A DNA stretch of 8,583 bases from an uncultured Bacteroidales bacterium (GCA_945912085.1 CAMEBJ010000044.1:1-8583), one strand, 5' to 3'. Counted from the stretch's first letter, positions 1-6,479 are shown. Notes: a model not told the origin generated them from the sequence alone. Made by a program: numbers and translations.

Positions 1-994
1 CGAGATTGTCAAGAAACAGACGGCTGTTTTCCCCTTCATTCGTAAGACTTCCGGAAGCAAGACGAATTTTTGTATCTTTAGTGACAGGATTGTCTTTTGT
101 ACCTGTGATGAACACCAAAAATCCGGATTCATTCCAGATGGAGTTTGGATATCCGGGACCGTTTGCATCATATCCCGAAGCAGTCAAATTGATTGACGTG
201 GAATTAAGATTGTCACGTATGACTCCGCCTCCGATGACTTCCAAGGAGAATTTTCCTGAATCCTTTTTACCCTCTGCATCCGTATATGCAACAGCATTGA
301 AACTGACCATCAGAAGGGAGTCTCCCTCGAAGTTGTCCTCCTGCCACGTCGTAATTTCGGCACCGTGTCCCATGCCGTCTCCCAGTTTCACGAAGCCGCT
401 TTTTCCGTAAAGGCAGGATTTCCCTGCTGAAACGGAAGGATCAGAAGTAAATTTGTAAGTATCCCTGACAGTCGCGCTCCATTCGTCAAACGCCCTTTCA
501 CCTATCTCGTTGAGAGGGTCAGGATACCCATAGACCAAATTGGAGAAGTCGCAGAACAATCTGGTTGAAAGTCCCTGGCTTACCCTAATGTAAACCGCAT
601 AGTTGACAGAAGGACATGAAAGCAGAAGAGTTCCGGTTCTCCTCCCGTAACAAGCCCGTGTGTCAAGTCTGCTAGCCTCGAATGTCAATTTGGTGACAAA
701 AGGATTTGAAGAAACGGTCTCACAACCCGTAACCCTGGCCCAAGGAGTGAACAGGGCATCCTGCCAGGCTACATTGAACTCCACATTGGATTTCACAAAA
801 ATTGTGTTTTCTCCTCCCCTGACATCGATTCCTATGGAAGAGACCGGAGTTTTCTGAGGGTTCTCAAGATCCTCCATCGAAGTATATACCTCTATAAACT
901 GCGGACGTTTTCTGTTTGGATCTTCTTTCCGGCAGGACAAAAGGAAGATGCACGAAAAAGCCGCTAACAGCAGAAAGAATTTTTTTAGAGTCAT
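1..994 (-). CDS. Surface lipoprotein with BACON-like N-terminal region (C-terminus outside window)
   Basis: Open frame from the ATG at 992-994 to the left edge without a stop: 331 codons, 3' end missing. Residues 1-20 form a lipoprotein signal peptide (basic MTLKK, hydrophobic core, lipobox LLSC) with lipidated Cys21. Cys21 is followed by RKED, resembling the acidic/lysine surface-export signal of Bacteroidetes lipoproteins, so an outer-leaflet, cell-surface location is likely. Residues about 50-141 look like a BACON/Ig-like beta module: a segment with KSNVEFNVAW, then RTGTLLL, ending IRVSQG. Residues about 145-331 look like a second beta-rich, jelly-roll-like module; the last residues, SRLFLDNL, resemble the closing strand of carbohydrate-binding-type domains. 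No catalytic motif is visible in the part present. It follows the membrane regulator gene on the same strand, 173 bases downstream, and has its own promoter. A glycan-binding role is inference; the lipoprotein call is firm and the domain calls are moderate. Confidence 0.8.
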   Translation of the reverse strand, partial: MTLKKFFLLLAAFSCIFLLSCRKEDPNRKRPQFIEVYTSMEDLENPQKTPVSSIGIDVRGGENTIFVKSNVEFNVAWQDALFTPWARVTGCETVSSNPFVTKLTFEASRLDTRACYGRRTGTLLLSCPSVNYAVYIRVSQGLSTRLFCDFSNLVYGYPDPLNEIGERAFDEWSATVRDTYKFTSDPSVSAGKSCLYGKSGFVKLGDGMGHGAEITTWQEDNFEGDSLLMVSFNAVAYTDAEGKKDSGKFSLEVIGGGVIRDNLNSTSINLTASGYDANGPGYPNSIWNESGFLVFITGTKDNPVTKDTKIRLASGSLTNEGENSRLFLDNL

Positions 995-1032
995 AAACGG
1001 TTAGTTTTAAAACACCATATTTAGTGCTACCC

Positions 1033-1063
1033 CAAAGTTATCACGGTTAGAAAATGATAACAA
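1033..1063 (-). promoter_or_regulatory. Bacteroidetes-type promoter for the lipoprotein gene
   Basis: On the minus strand, TTG (1061-1063) is followed by exactly 20 bases and then TAACTTTG (1033-1040), a full match to the TAnnTTTG -7 element. It lies about 39 bases upstream of the ATG at 994, giving a short leader of roughly 30 bases. The leader has no Shine-Dalgarno sequence, as is usual in this group. Assignment rests on consensus match and spacing. Confidence 0.65.
1037..1061. promoter_or_regulatory. Operator-like inverted repeat over the lipoprotein promoter
   Basis: GTTATCA (1037-1043) and TGATAAC (1055-1061) are perfect 7-base inverted arms separated by 11 bases, with centres 18 bases apart. 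The arms overlap the -7 and -33 elements of the promoter at 1033-1063. The size and symmetry fit a dimeric regulator site; the binding protein is unknown. The regulator encoded immediately upstream (1168-2709) is one candidate by adjacency only. Confidence 0.4.
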
Positions 1064-1094
1064 GACGTCTATTGCCGAATATGAATAAATATAA

Positions 1095-1139
1095 GAGATT
1101 AATTAAATATAAAATATTGATTCCTATCTAATTAATCTC
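1095..1139. repeat. AT-rich inverted repeat between regulator and lipoprotein genes
   Basis: GAGATTAATTA (1095-1105) and TAATTAATCTC (1129-1139) are perfect 11-base inverted arms around a 23-base AT-rich loop. It lies 28 bases downstream of the regulator's stop codon and upstream of the lipoprotein promoter. The stem has few G:C pairs and no clean T-run follows it, so it is at best a weak terminator for the regulator gene. A binding site or the remnant of a repeat are alternatives. Confidence 0.45.
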
Positions 1140-1167
1140 AATATCCAATAATGAAAAATATGAATTT

Positions 1168-2709
1168 TCAATAGATGTCCATCACTCTCTTCTCAAACTC
1201 TTCTGGGTTTGTGACAGCCCAGTGCCGCATGTTGTAACGGTAGGAATAGACCGTGTTCAGAGAACAGTTTAGAAATTTTGCAATCTGTCCGCTTTTGGAG
1301 AATCCGAGCCTGAGAGCGGCAAGAATCCTCAATTCAGTCGGCATGGTGCCATCGGAATTCAGTGCCATCCTGTTTTCCTGAATCAGAAGTTCATTCACCT
1401 TCTCCACAAAATCCGGATAAATTCCAAGGAAAGTCTCGTCGAAGGTCCTGTACAGTTTCTCATACTCCTCCGAATGGGACATCGGCTTTCTGATCATGTT
1501 GATGACGGCCTCTGTGCCGGAAGACTTGTAGGCGACACGCATATCATGACGAAAGACTTCCACCCTGCCAAGATACTCCACTGCAAGCACCATATAATTG
1601 AACAGGAAGGAATCCTTGATTTTGTTCAGTTCGAATATTTTGTTGTATGCCTGGTTGAGTTTCTTCACCTGCATGAAGTTGAGTCCCAACAGGACGAGAA
1701 TTATCAGAAGGAGGGCTGTCAGTCCCAATGTAACTATTACACTCAGACGGTGACGGGTCTTGTACTCATATTCAACCGCTGCGAAGATTGCATCCTGCAT
1801 CTTCAGGGATTTGTTGATTCTGGACGGATAATTCAGCATAGTCGCATCATCTGCCACAATTCTGATGTATTTTGAAGCCTTGTCATTTTCTTTTTCCTCG
1901 TAAAGGGCCATTGTAAGGTCATACAATGAAAGATAAGCCTTTACCGGAGCTTTAAGATCGTTGATAGAAGCTTCTGCAAGCCAGTATTTGTACTGATTCC
2001 TGTCTCCGGTCCTGTAATACTGTCTGGCAATTTCGTAAGAGCAGTAAGACCTCCTGTGTGCATCATCGGAGAGGGCGTATGACTTTTTGATTGTGTCAAT
2101 GGCCTCTTCCGGCTTTCCTTCGAGGGCAAGTATGTTTCCTTTTATAAAATACAGAATCTCCTCACTATGGCAGTCCAATGTGTATAGACTTCTGTAATTG
2201 GAAAGAATCATCTCATCATAGTATCCAGAATATGGAGGGTCTATGCCGCTTTCCTCCATTCCCCTGTAGTAGGAATTCAGAAGATAGTACCAGTCCGTCT
2301 TCATCCTGTCGGTGAACCCTGTGGTGTCTATGCTGGAGATAATCTGGCCTGCCTCCTTGAACATGCACTTTCTCACATTGTAGATGGCAAGATGCTTCTT
2401 GTTCAGCAACTCCCTCCTTGGGGTGAGGTTCTTAATCCTGTGCATCTTCTTTATGTAAATATAGGCGGAATCTATGTCGTAGGTAAGATAATCAAGCGTT
2501 ATCAAGTTGTAGATATACCATTTCTCCATGTCTCCCTGGACTGAATCAGCCTGATGCTTGAGTTTGTCCATTATAAGGTTGAACTGTTTCTGGTAAGATG
2601 CCCTTTCGGCAATGACCAAGTCCAGTTCACGGAATTTTTCGTCCAGTTCTGTGTGCCTGCATGAGGCCACGGTACACAAAAGGATTGGTATGACAAATAT
2701 TTTTCTCAT
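1168..2709 (-). CDS. DUF6377-like membrane-bound regulator with C-terminal helix-turn-helix
   Basis: 513 residues. An N-terminal signal with a lipobox-like end (LLCTVASC, Cys17) precedes an alpha-helical region (about 25-315). Its repeated Tyr- and Ala-rich helix pairs resemble TPR repeats, for example around 185-215 and 222-250. A single strong transmembrane segment spans about 323-345, followed by a short coiled-coil-like stretch (347-366). The cytoplasmic part ends in a helix-turn-helix at about 457-495 (TELRILAALRLGFSKSGQIA, then SLNTVYSYRYNMR). This order matches Bacteroidetes DUF6377 proteins, which often sit beside SusC/SusD-type or other surface loci. Predicted role: sense a signal outside the inner membrane and act on DNA inside; the ligand is unknown. 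It lies just upstream of the surface lipoprotein gene on the same strand, with a promoter of its own, so control of that gene is plausible but unproven. The family call comes from architecture and recalled sequence style, not a search. Confidence 0.8.
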   Translation of the reverse strand: MRKIFVIPILLCTVASCRHTELDEKFRELDLVIAERASYQKQFNLIMDKLKHQADSVQGDMEKWYIYNLITLDYLTYDIDSAYIYIKKMHRIKNLTPRRELLNKKHLAIYNVRKCMFKEAGQIISSIDTTGFTDRMKTDWYYLLNSYYRGMEESGIDPPYSGYYDEMILSNYRSLYTLDCHSEEILYFIKGNILALEGKPEEAIDTIKKSYALSDDAHRRSYCSYEIARQYYRTGDRNQYKYWLAEASINDLKAPVKAYLSLYDLTMALYEEKENDKASKYIRIVADDATMLNYPSRINKSLKMQDAIFAAVEYEYKTRHRLSVIVTLGLTALLLIILVLLGLNFMQVKKLNQAYNKIFELNKIKDSFLFNYMVLAVEYLGRVEVFRHDMRVAYKSSGTEAVINMIRKPMSHSEEYEKLYRTFDETFLGIYPDFVEKVNELLIQENRMALNSDGTMPTELRILAALRLGFSKSGQIAKFLNCSLNTVYSYRYNMRHWAVTNPEEFEKRVMDIY

Positions 2710-2736
2710 AGAATTTTTGAAGTTTCCCTATGGATG

Positions 2737-2768
2737 CCAAATTAGTGTTTTTTGTGCCCAAAGCCAAA
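2737..2768 (-). promoter_or_regulatory. Candidate promoter for the DUF6377-like regulator gene
   Basis: On the minus strand, TTTG (2765-2768) is followed by 20 bases and then TAATTTGG (2737-2744). The last block matches TAnnTTTG with one mismatch. It would start transcription about 20 bases before the ATG at 2709. It is weaker than the galK and lipoprotein promoters because of the mismatch, but the spacing is identical to theirs. Confidence 0.35.
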
Positions 2769-2837
2769 CATCCGTGGCTAAATTTTAATTACACAGTGCG
2801 TAAATAAAGCGACTTCATACTTAATGTGTACGAGTTG

Positions 2838-2853
2838 GCCCGATCCGCCGGGC
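2838..2853. other. Small GC hairpin between galK terminator and regulator gene
   Basis: GCCCG (2838-2842) and CGGGC (2849-2853) are perfect 5-base inverted arms with a 6-base loop, in otherwise AT-rich intergenic DNA. No T-run follows on either strand, so it is not a standard terminator. It is 12 bases beyond the T-run of the galK terminator in the direction of galK transcription, and could be a secondary end structure or a chance hairpin. Confidence 0.3.
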
Positions 2854-2864
2854 AGTTCTAATAC

Positions 2865-2902
2865 AAAAAAACCACCCAGTCCGAAACGGATTGAGAGTGG
2901 TT
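2865..2902 (-). terminator. Rho-independent terminator of galK
   Basis: Read on the minus strand, AACCACTC (2895-2902) pairs with GGGTGGTT (2870-2877), with one G:T pair. An inner stem TCCG/CGGA (2887-2890 with 2880-2883) closes a 3-base loop, with a small internal loop between the two stems. A run of seven T residues follows (2865-2871, partly in the stem). It starts 33 bases after the galK stop codon (2935-2937) and separates galK from the regulator gene downstream. Confidence 0.8.
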
Positions 2903-2934
2903 CACAAATTTTCGGTGAAACCCCTTAAAAGCCT

Positions 2935-4071
2935 TTATTCCAGTTTGCGGGCACCGTCGCTTATGACAACATCAATCACGACCGGTTCGTGGCCGTATTT
3001 GGCCGCAAATGCCTCTTTTGCCTTTGCTATGAAGCCTTCGTAGAGTTCTTCCTTGACGAGGTTGATGGTGCAGCCGCCGAAGCCGCCGCCCATTATGCGG
3101 GAACCGGTCACGCCGCATTCCTTTGCGACAGTGGCAAGGAAGTCAAGCTCCTCGCAGGAAACCTCGTAATCCTTGGACATTCCCCAGTGAGTTTCATACA
3201 TACGTGCTCCAACTGTCTCGTAATCGCCCTTCTGGAGAGCGTCGCAGACATCCAAGACGCGTTGTTCCTCGCCAATCACGTAACGGGCCCTCATATAGTC
3301 CTCTTCAGAAATCCGGTCCTTGATTGCATCAAGCTGCTCCATTGTGGCTCCGCGCAGGAACTCCTGGCCGAGAACCTTTGCAACCCTCTCGCAGGAAGCC
3401 CTTCTGTCATTGTAAGGAGAGCCCACGAGTTCGTGTTTTACCTTTGAGTTGAGAAGAACGAGCTTGTAGCCGTACTTGCCAGGATCGAACGGGAAATACT
3501 CGAATTCCATCGAACGGCAGTCAAGTCTCATCAGGTTGCCCTTCTTGCCGAAAACGGAAGCGAACTGGTCCATAATTCCGCAGTTGACGCCGCAGTAGTT
3601 GTGCTCGGTGCTCTGTCCTATTCTTGCAAGCTCAAACTTGTCGATTCCAAGGTCGAAAAGATAGTTCAATGCAAAAGCGAAAGTGCTCTCCAACGCCGCA
3701 GAAGACGACATACCTGCTCCCAGAGGAACATCACCTGCAAAAACAGTGTTGAAACCTGCAATCTTACCTCCCCTCTTGATGATTTCACGGCAGACTCCGA
3801 AGACATACCTTGCCCAGCTCTGAGCCGGAGCATCCTCCTCATTGAGACCGAACTCGCAATACTCATCAAGGTCAAGGGCAAAAGCGCGAACCTTGCCTGT
3901 CCCGTTCAACTTTATTTCGGCAATAATTCCCTTGTCGATTGCTCCAGGGAAAACGAAACCTCCATTGTAGTCAGTGTGTTCACCAATCAGATTGATTCGT
4001 CCTGCGGACGCAAAAAAATCACCCTCTTCATTGAACAGGGTTCTGAATTTCTCAGCGATTCTGTTTTTCAT
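2935..4071 (-). CDS. galK: Galactokinase
   Basis: 378 residues, the normal length for bacterial galactokinase. It phosphorylates alpha-D-galactose at C1 with ATP, the first committed step of the Leloir pathway, in the cytoplasm. All GHMP-kinase landmarks are present. The galactokinase signature GRINLIGEHTDY is at 24-35 (Arg25 at the catalytic arginine position). The ATP-binding motif VPLGAGMSSSAALES is at 115-129. The catalytic-base region GIMDQF contains Asp168, and the third motif RIMGGGFGGC is at 325-334. The ATG at 4071 places the signature at the expected distance from the N-terminus. The gene stands alone: no galactose mutarotase, epimerase, uridylyltransferase or sugar transporter gene is in the window. 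It has a strong promoter match in the gap upstream and a clear terminator downstream, so it is probably monocistronic. No sequence feature suggests loss of function. Confidence 0.97.
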   Translation of the reverse strand: MKNRIAEKFRTLFNEEGDFFASAGRINLIGEHTDYNGGFVFPGAIDKGIIAEIKLNGTGKVRAFALDLDEYCEFGLNEEDAPAQSWARYVFGVCREIIKRGGKIAGFNTVFAGDVPLGAGMSSSAALESTFAFALNYLFDLGIDKFELARIGQSTEHNYCGVNCGIMDQFASVFGKKGNLMRLDCRSMEFEYFPFDPGKYGYKLVLLNSKVKHELVGSPYNDRRASCERVAKVLGQEFLRGATMEQLDAIKDRISEEDYMRARYVIGEEQRVLDVCDALQKGDYETVGARMYETHWGMSKDYEVSCEELDFLATVAKECGVTGSRIMGGGFGGCTINLVKEELYEGFIAKAKEAFAAKYGHEPVVIDVVISDGARKLE

Positions 4072-4104
4072 AAAAAATATCGGTTATTGTTGTTTTTCCG
4101 TGTC

Positions 4105-4116
4105 AAAAAATTTTTT
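4105..4116. other. A6T6 tract in the galK leader
   Basis: Six A residues followed by six T residues, an intrinsically bent, self-complementary tract. It lies between the galK -7 element and the ATG, in the likely 5' untranslated region. It could affect DNA bending or leader structure, or simply reflect the AT-rich leaders common in this group. No function is claimed. Confidence 0.3.
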
Positions 4117-4123
4117 GCGACTC

Positions 4124-4155
4124 CAAATATATCAATTAAAGCCATATTTAACAAA
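4124..4155 (-). promoter_or_regulatory. Bacteroidetes-type promoter of galK
   Basis: On the minus strand, TTTG (4152-4155) is followed by exactly 20 bases and then TATATTTG (4124-4131). Both elements match the Bacteroidetes -33/-7 consensus fully. It lies about 53 bases upstream of the galK ATG and starts 9 bases beyond the stop codon of the upstream gene, showing that galK can be transcribed independently. No additional operator repeat is evident. Confidence 0.75.
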
Positions 4156-4164
4156 AAAATCATT

Positions 4165-5106
4165 TCAGTAATTAAGGACCACAGGGCAATGATCGCTCAC
4201 TCCTCCGGCGTAACGCGGTCCGACATAGGTTCTTAAAGGTTTCTCCCCTCCGTGCTTGCGGTCAGGTGTCATCAGAAAAGGCGGCCGGAGTATCTCCATT
4301 GAGCATTCCGAAGCCATCTCGCACGGAACAAAGAACATATCGATCAGTTCCCAGCGTCCCTCAAACCTGATTGTACCCCGGTCGCGAAACTTCCTGTCAG
4401 AAGCCATATTCACCATCCCGGCGCGTTCCATCATCCCTGTCACAGGACTTTCGGGACCATCATTAAAATCCCCCATCGCCACCACGACGGATGAAGGGTC
4501 GCAGAGACGCAATGAATCACAAATGTCCCTGAGCCGCGAGGCGGCAGCCATTCTCCCGGGAAGTGAATTCTTCACTCCACCGTATTTCGAAGGATGATGA
4601 TTGACGAGATAATGATATATAGAACCGTCTGAGGTGCGTCTGAGTGTAACAAGAAGAATATCCCTCGTCTTCAGACATATTCCCGAAGTGTCAAGAATAT
4701 GAAAAGGTTTTGAATCTTCAAGAACATATAAATCAGACCTGTATATGAGAGCAACGTCAATGCCTCTGGGGTCAGGAGATTCGTGGTGAACATAACAGTA
4801 AGGAGTCTTGTCAAGGATGGTGGATTTCAGGATTGAACGCACTGCGAAGGCATTCTCCACCTCGGCGAAGCCTATTACATCAGGAAGGGAACCGTAAACC
4901 CCGGAAGTCCAGAGAACGGTTTTGGCGATGGCGTCACATTTGGTGTAAAACCGGTTTTTTGTCCAATGTCTCTGTCCCGAAGGGGAAAATTCGGCGTCTG
5001 AAGCACTTGAACCGTCATCCCTGAAGTCAAAGAAATTCTCCAGATTCCAGAACATCACAAGGATGATTGGAAGGACGAGAAATATATGTCTGATATTCAT
5101 AAGCAT
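4165..5106 (-). CDS. Endonuclease/exonuclease/phosphatase-family protein
   Basis: About 313 residues from the ATG at 5106; an ATG at 5100 (MNIRH) is equally possible, and one at 5154 would extend the frame to 329 residues and reach almost to the ychF start. Motifs of the DNase I-like metal-dependent fold appear in order: FWNLENFFD near the N-terminus (metal-binding Asn), GFAEVEN (metal-binding Glu), GIDVALIYR, the catalytic-His strand NHHPSKYGG, GDFND (catalytic Asp/Asn pair) and C-terminal SDHCPV (Asp-His pair). All key residues appear intact, so an active Mg-dependent phosphoesterase is expected. Whether it cuts nucleic acid, phospholipid or a phosphorylated small molecule cannot be told. 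The N-terminus has a short hydrophobic stretch (IFLVLPIILVMFW) that runs directly into the first fold strand, with no evident cleavage site. The gene is divergent from ychF and no terminator separates it from galK. Confidence 0.9.
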   Translation of the reverse strand: MLMNIRHIFLVLPIILVMFWNLENFFDFRDDGSSASDAEFSPSGQRHWTKNRFYTKCDAIAKTVLWTSGVYGSLPDVIGFAEVENAFAVRSILKSTILDKTPYCYVHHESPDPRGIDVALIYRSDLYVLEDSKPFHILDTSGICLKTRDILLVTLRRTSDGSIYHYLVNHHPSKYGGVKNSLPGRMAAASRLRDICDSLRLCDPSSVVVAMGDFNDGPESPVTGMMERAGMVNMASDRKFRDRGTIRFEGRWELIDMFFVPCEMASECSMEILRPPFLMTPDRKHGGEKPLRTYVGPRYAGGVSDHCPVVLNY

Positions 5107-5124
5107 ATATATTTTAATTTTTCG

Positions 5125-5132
5125 TACCTTTG
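5125..5132 (+). promoter_or_regulatory. Promoter -7 element of ychF
   Basis: TACCTTTG on the plus strand matches the TAnnTTTG consensus fully and lies 28 bases upstream of the ychF ATG at 5161. No TTTG or TTG lies at the usual spacing about 20 bases further upstream, so the -33 element is weak. The location rules against an ychF start at the in-frame ATG at 5086, which would be upstream of the promoter. Confidence 0.5.
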
Positions 5133-5160
5133 CCGCCTGATTAATCAAAAACACGTCGAA

Positions 5161-6264
5161 ATGTCATTGAAATGCGGTATAGTAGGACTTCCGAACGTCG
5201 GTAAATCCACTCTTTTCAACTGTATCAGCTCCGGCAAGGCCCAGAGCGCAAACTTTCCTTTCTGCACAATTGAGCCGAATGTCGGTTCTACAATAGTTCC
5301 GGACAGGAGACTCGAGGAACTCGAGAAACTCTGCAATCCGAAAAGGGTCGTGCCCGCAACTGTCGAGATTGTCGACATCGCCGGCCTTGTGAAGGGAGCG
5401 AGCCGTGGAGAAGGACTCGGCAACCAGTTCCTTGCCAACATCAGGGAGACAGATGCCATCCTGCACGTGCTCAGATGCTTTGACGACCCGAACATTGTTC
5501 ACGTCGACGGCAGCGTCAATCCTGTCAGGGACAAGGAAGTAATCGACCTGGAACTCCAGCTCAAGGATCTGGAGACAGTGGAAAACCGCCTTGCCAAAGT
5601 CCAGAAACAGGCCATGGCTGGGGGTGACAAATCAGCCAAAAGGCTGCTGGAACTTCTGCTCAGGTACAAGGAAGTGCTGGAGCAGGGCAAATCCTGCCGA
5701 AGCGTCCATCTTGACAATCCGGAGGACATCCAGCTGGCAAGGGAACTGTTCCTGCTGACCAACAAGCCGATTATGTACGTCTGCAATGTGGACGAAGCAT
5801 CGGCTGCAAACGGCAATGCCTACGTCGAGCAGGTCAGGGAGGCTGTCAGGGACGAGAATGCGGAAATACTCATCATTGCGGCAAGAACCGAGGCTGAGAT
5901 AGCCGAATTCGAGACCTACGAGGAAAGGCAGATGTTCCTTGAGGAAATGGGCCTTGAGGAGTCCGGAGTGGTGAGACTCATCCAGAAGGCCTACTCCCTG
6001 CTGAACCTTCAGACATTCTTCACAGCCGGAGCTGACGAATGCCGTGCCTGGACAATAAACAAGGGAGACAAGGCCCCGAAAGCCGCAGGCGTCATCCACA
6101 CGGATTTCGAGAAGGGCTTCATCAGGGCTGAAGTCATCAAATACAACGATTTCATAGAGCTCAAATCAGAGGCAGCCTGCCGTGCCGCCGGTAAACTTGG
6201 CATTGAGGGAAAGGACTATGTCGTTCAGGATGGCGACATTATGCATTTCCTCTTCAATGTCTAG
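5161..6264 (+). CDS. ychF: Redox-regulated ATPase YchF (Obg-like, OLA1 family)
   Basis: 367 residues from the ATG at 5161, the typical length for this universally conserved family. An upstream in-frame ATG at 5086 would add 25 residues unlike any YchF N-terminus. The P-loop GLPNVGKST is at 9-17 and the switch II motif DIAG at 72-75, followed by the family's glycine-rich stretch GASRGEGLGNQF. The G4 position reads NVDE (209-212) rather than NKxD, the hallmark of this group and the reason it prefers ATP over GTP. A helical coiled-coil insert lies at about 126-185. The C-terminal TGS domain covers about 283-366 (AWTINKGDKAPKAAGVIH, then DFEKGFIRAEV). YchF proteins bind ribosomes and affect translation and oxidative stress responses. 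It is transcribed alone and ends at a strong bidirectional terminator. No operon partner such as pth is adjacent. Confidence 0.97.
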   Translation: MSLKCGIVGLPNVGKSTLFNCISSGKAQSANFPFCTIEPNVGSTIVPDRRLEELEKLCNPKRVVPATVEIVDIAGLVKGASRGEGLGNQFLANIRETDAILHVLRCFDDPNIVHVDGSVNPVRDKEVIDLELQLKDLETVENRLAKVQKQAMAGGDKSAKRLLELLLRYKEVLEQGKSCRSVHLDNPEDIQLARELFLLTNKPIMYVCNVDEASAANGNAYVEQVREAVRDENAEILIIAARTEAEIAEFETYEERQMFLEEMGLEESGVVRLIQKAYSLLNLQTFFTAGADECRAWTINKGDKAPKAAGVIHTDFEKGFIRAEVIKYNDFIELKSEAACRAAGKLGIEGKDYVVQDGDIMHFLFNV

Positions 6265-6301
6265 ATTCCCTTAGTCAAGCCGGGAACGACAAAGTAAAAA
6301 C

Positions 6302-6339
6302 AAAAAAACCGTGTACAGAAATTTGTACACGGTTTTTTT
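6302..6339. terminator. Bidirectional rho-independent terminator between ychF and ppiD
   Basis: CCGTGTACA (6309-6317) and TGTACACGG (6324-6332) form a perfect 9-pair stem with a 6-base loop. It is flanked by seven A residues (6302-6308) and seven T residues (6333-6339), so the T-run works in both directions and the paired arms extend to 16 bases. It begins 38 bases after the ychF stop. It can also end transcripts arriving from ppiD on the opposite strand after they cross the palindrome at 6356-6479. Confidence 0.9.
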
Positions 6340-6355
6340 GTTAACCTTTAGTATT

Positions 6356-6479
6356 GATAAATTAAATATAAAGAGTGAGTTCAAGGCGCAGGTTGAAGTT
6401 AAATACCGCAGCAACCTGATGGTTGTGAGGATTTTAACGAGACCTGTAACGCAGAAATCGCCTTTAGATTTAATTTATC
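6356..6479. repeat. 124-base imperfect palindrome, possible dispersed repeat or MITE-like element
   Basis: The two ends (6356-6373 and 6462-6479) are 18-base inverted repeats with one mismatch. Moving inward, further paired blocks follow symmetrically: CAGGT (6389-6393) with ACCTG (6442-6446), GTTAAA (6398-6403) with TTTAAC (6433-6438), and a central hairpin CAACC (6412-6416) with GGTTG (6421-6425) around the loop TGAT. All share one centre near 6417.5. The element is bounded by TATT on both sides (6352-6355 and 6480-6483), which could be a 4-base target duplication. It begins three bases beyond the ppiD stop codon and contains no credible gene. Identity as a mobile or repeated element is inference; the symmetry is read directly. 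Confidence 0.65.

Noticed and set aside
6..410. Plus-strand open frame of 134 codons at the left edge
   Set aside because: It is antisense to the lipoprotein frame, which has a clear signal peptide, lipobox and promoter.
1005..1016. Minus-strand ATG-GTG-TTT-TAA mini-frame in the lipoprotein leader
   Set aside because: Three codons with no attenuator-like hairpin or repeated codons; it most likely occurs by chance in an AT-rich leader.
2838..2853. GC hairpin considered as a second galK terminator or a riboswitch
   Set aside because: No T-run on either strand and only five base pairs; too small for a riboswitch, so listed only as a hairpin.
2989..3447. Plus-strand open frame of 152 codons opposite galK
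   Set aside because: Antisense to conserved galK coding sequence, Cys- and Leu-rich composition without motifs, no promoter.
3601..4236. Plus-strand open frame of 211 codons opposite galK
   Set aside because: It lies almost entirely antisense to a complete galactokinase with all motifs and shows no recognisable domain; it is a by-product of galK codon use.
5632..6099. Minus-strand open frame of 155 codons opposite ychF
   Set aside because: Fully antisense to the conserved YchF coil and TGS regions with no independent support.
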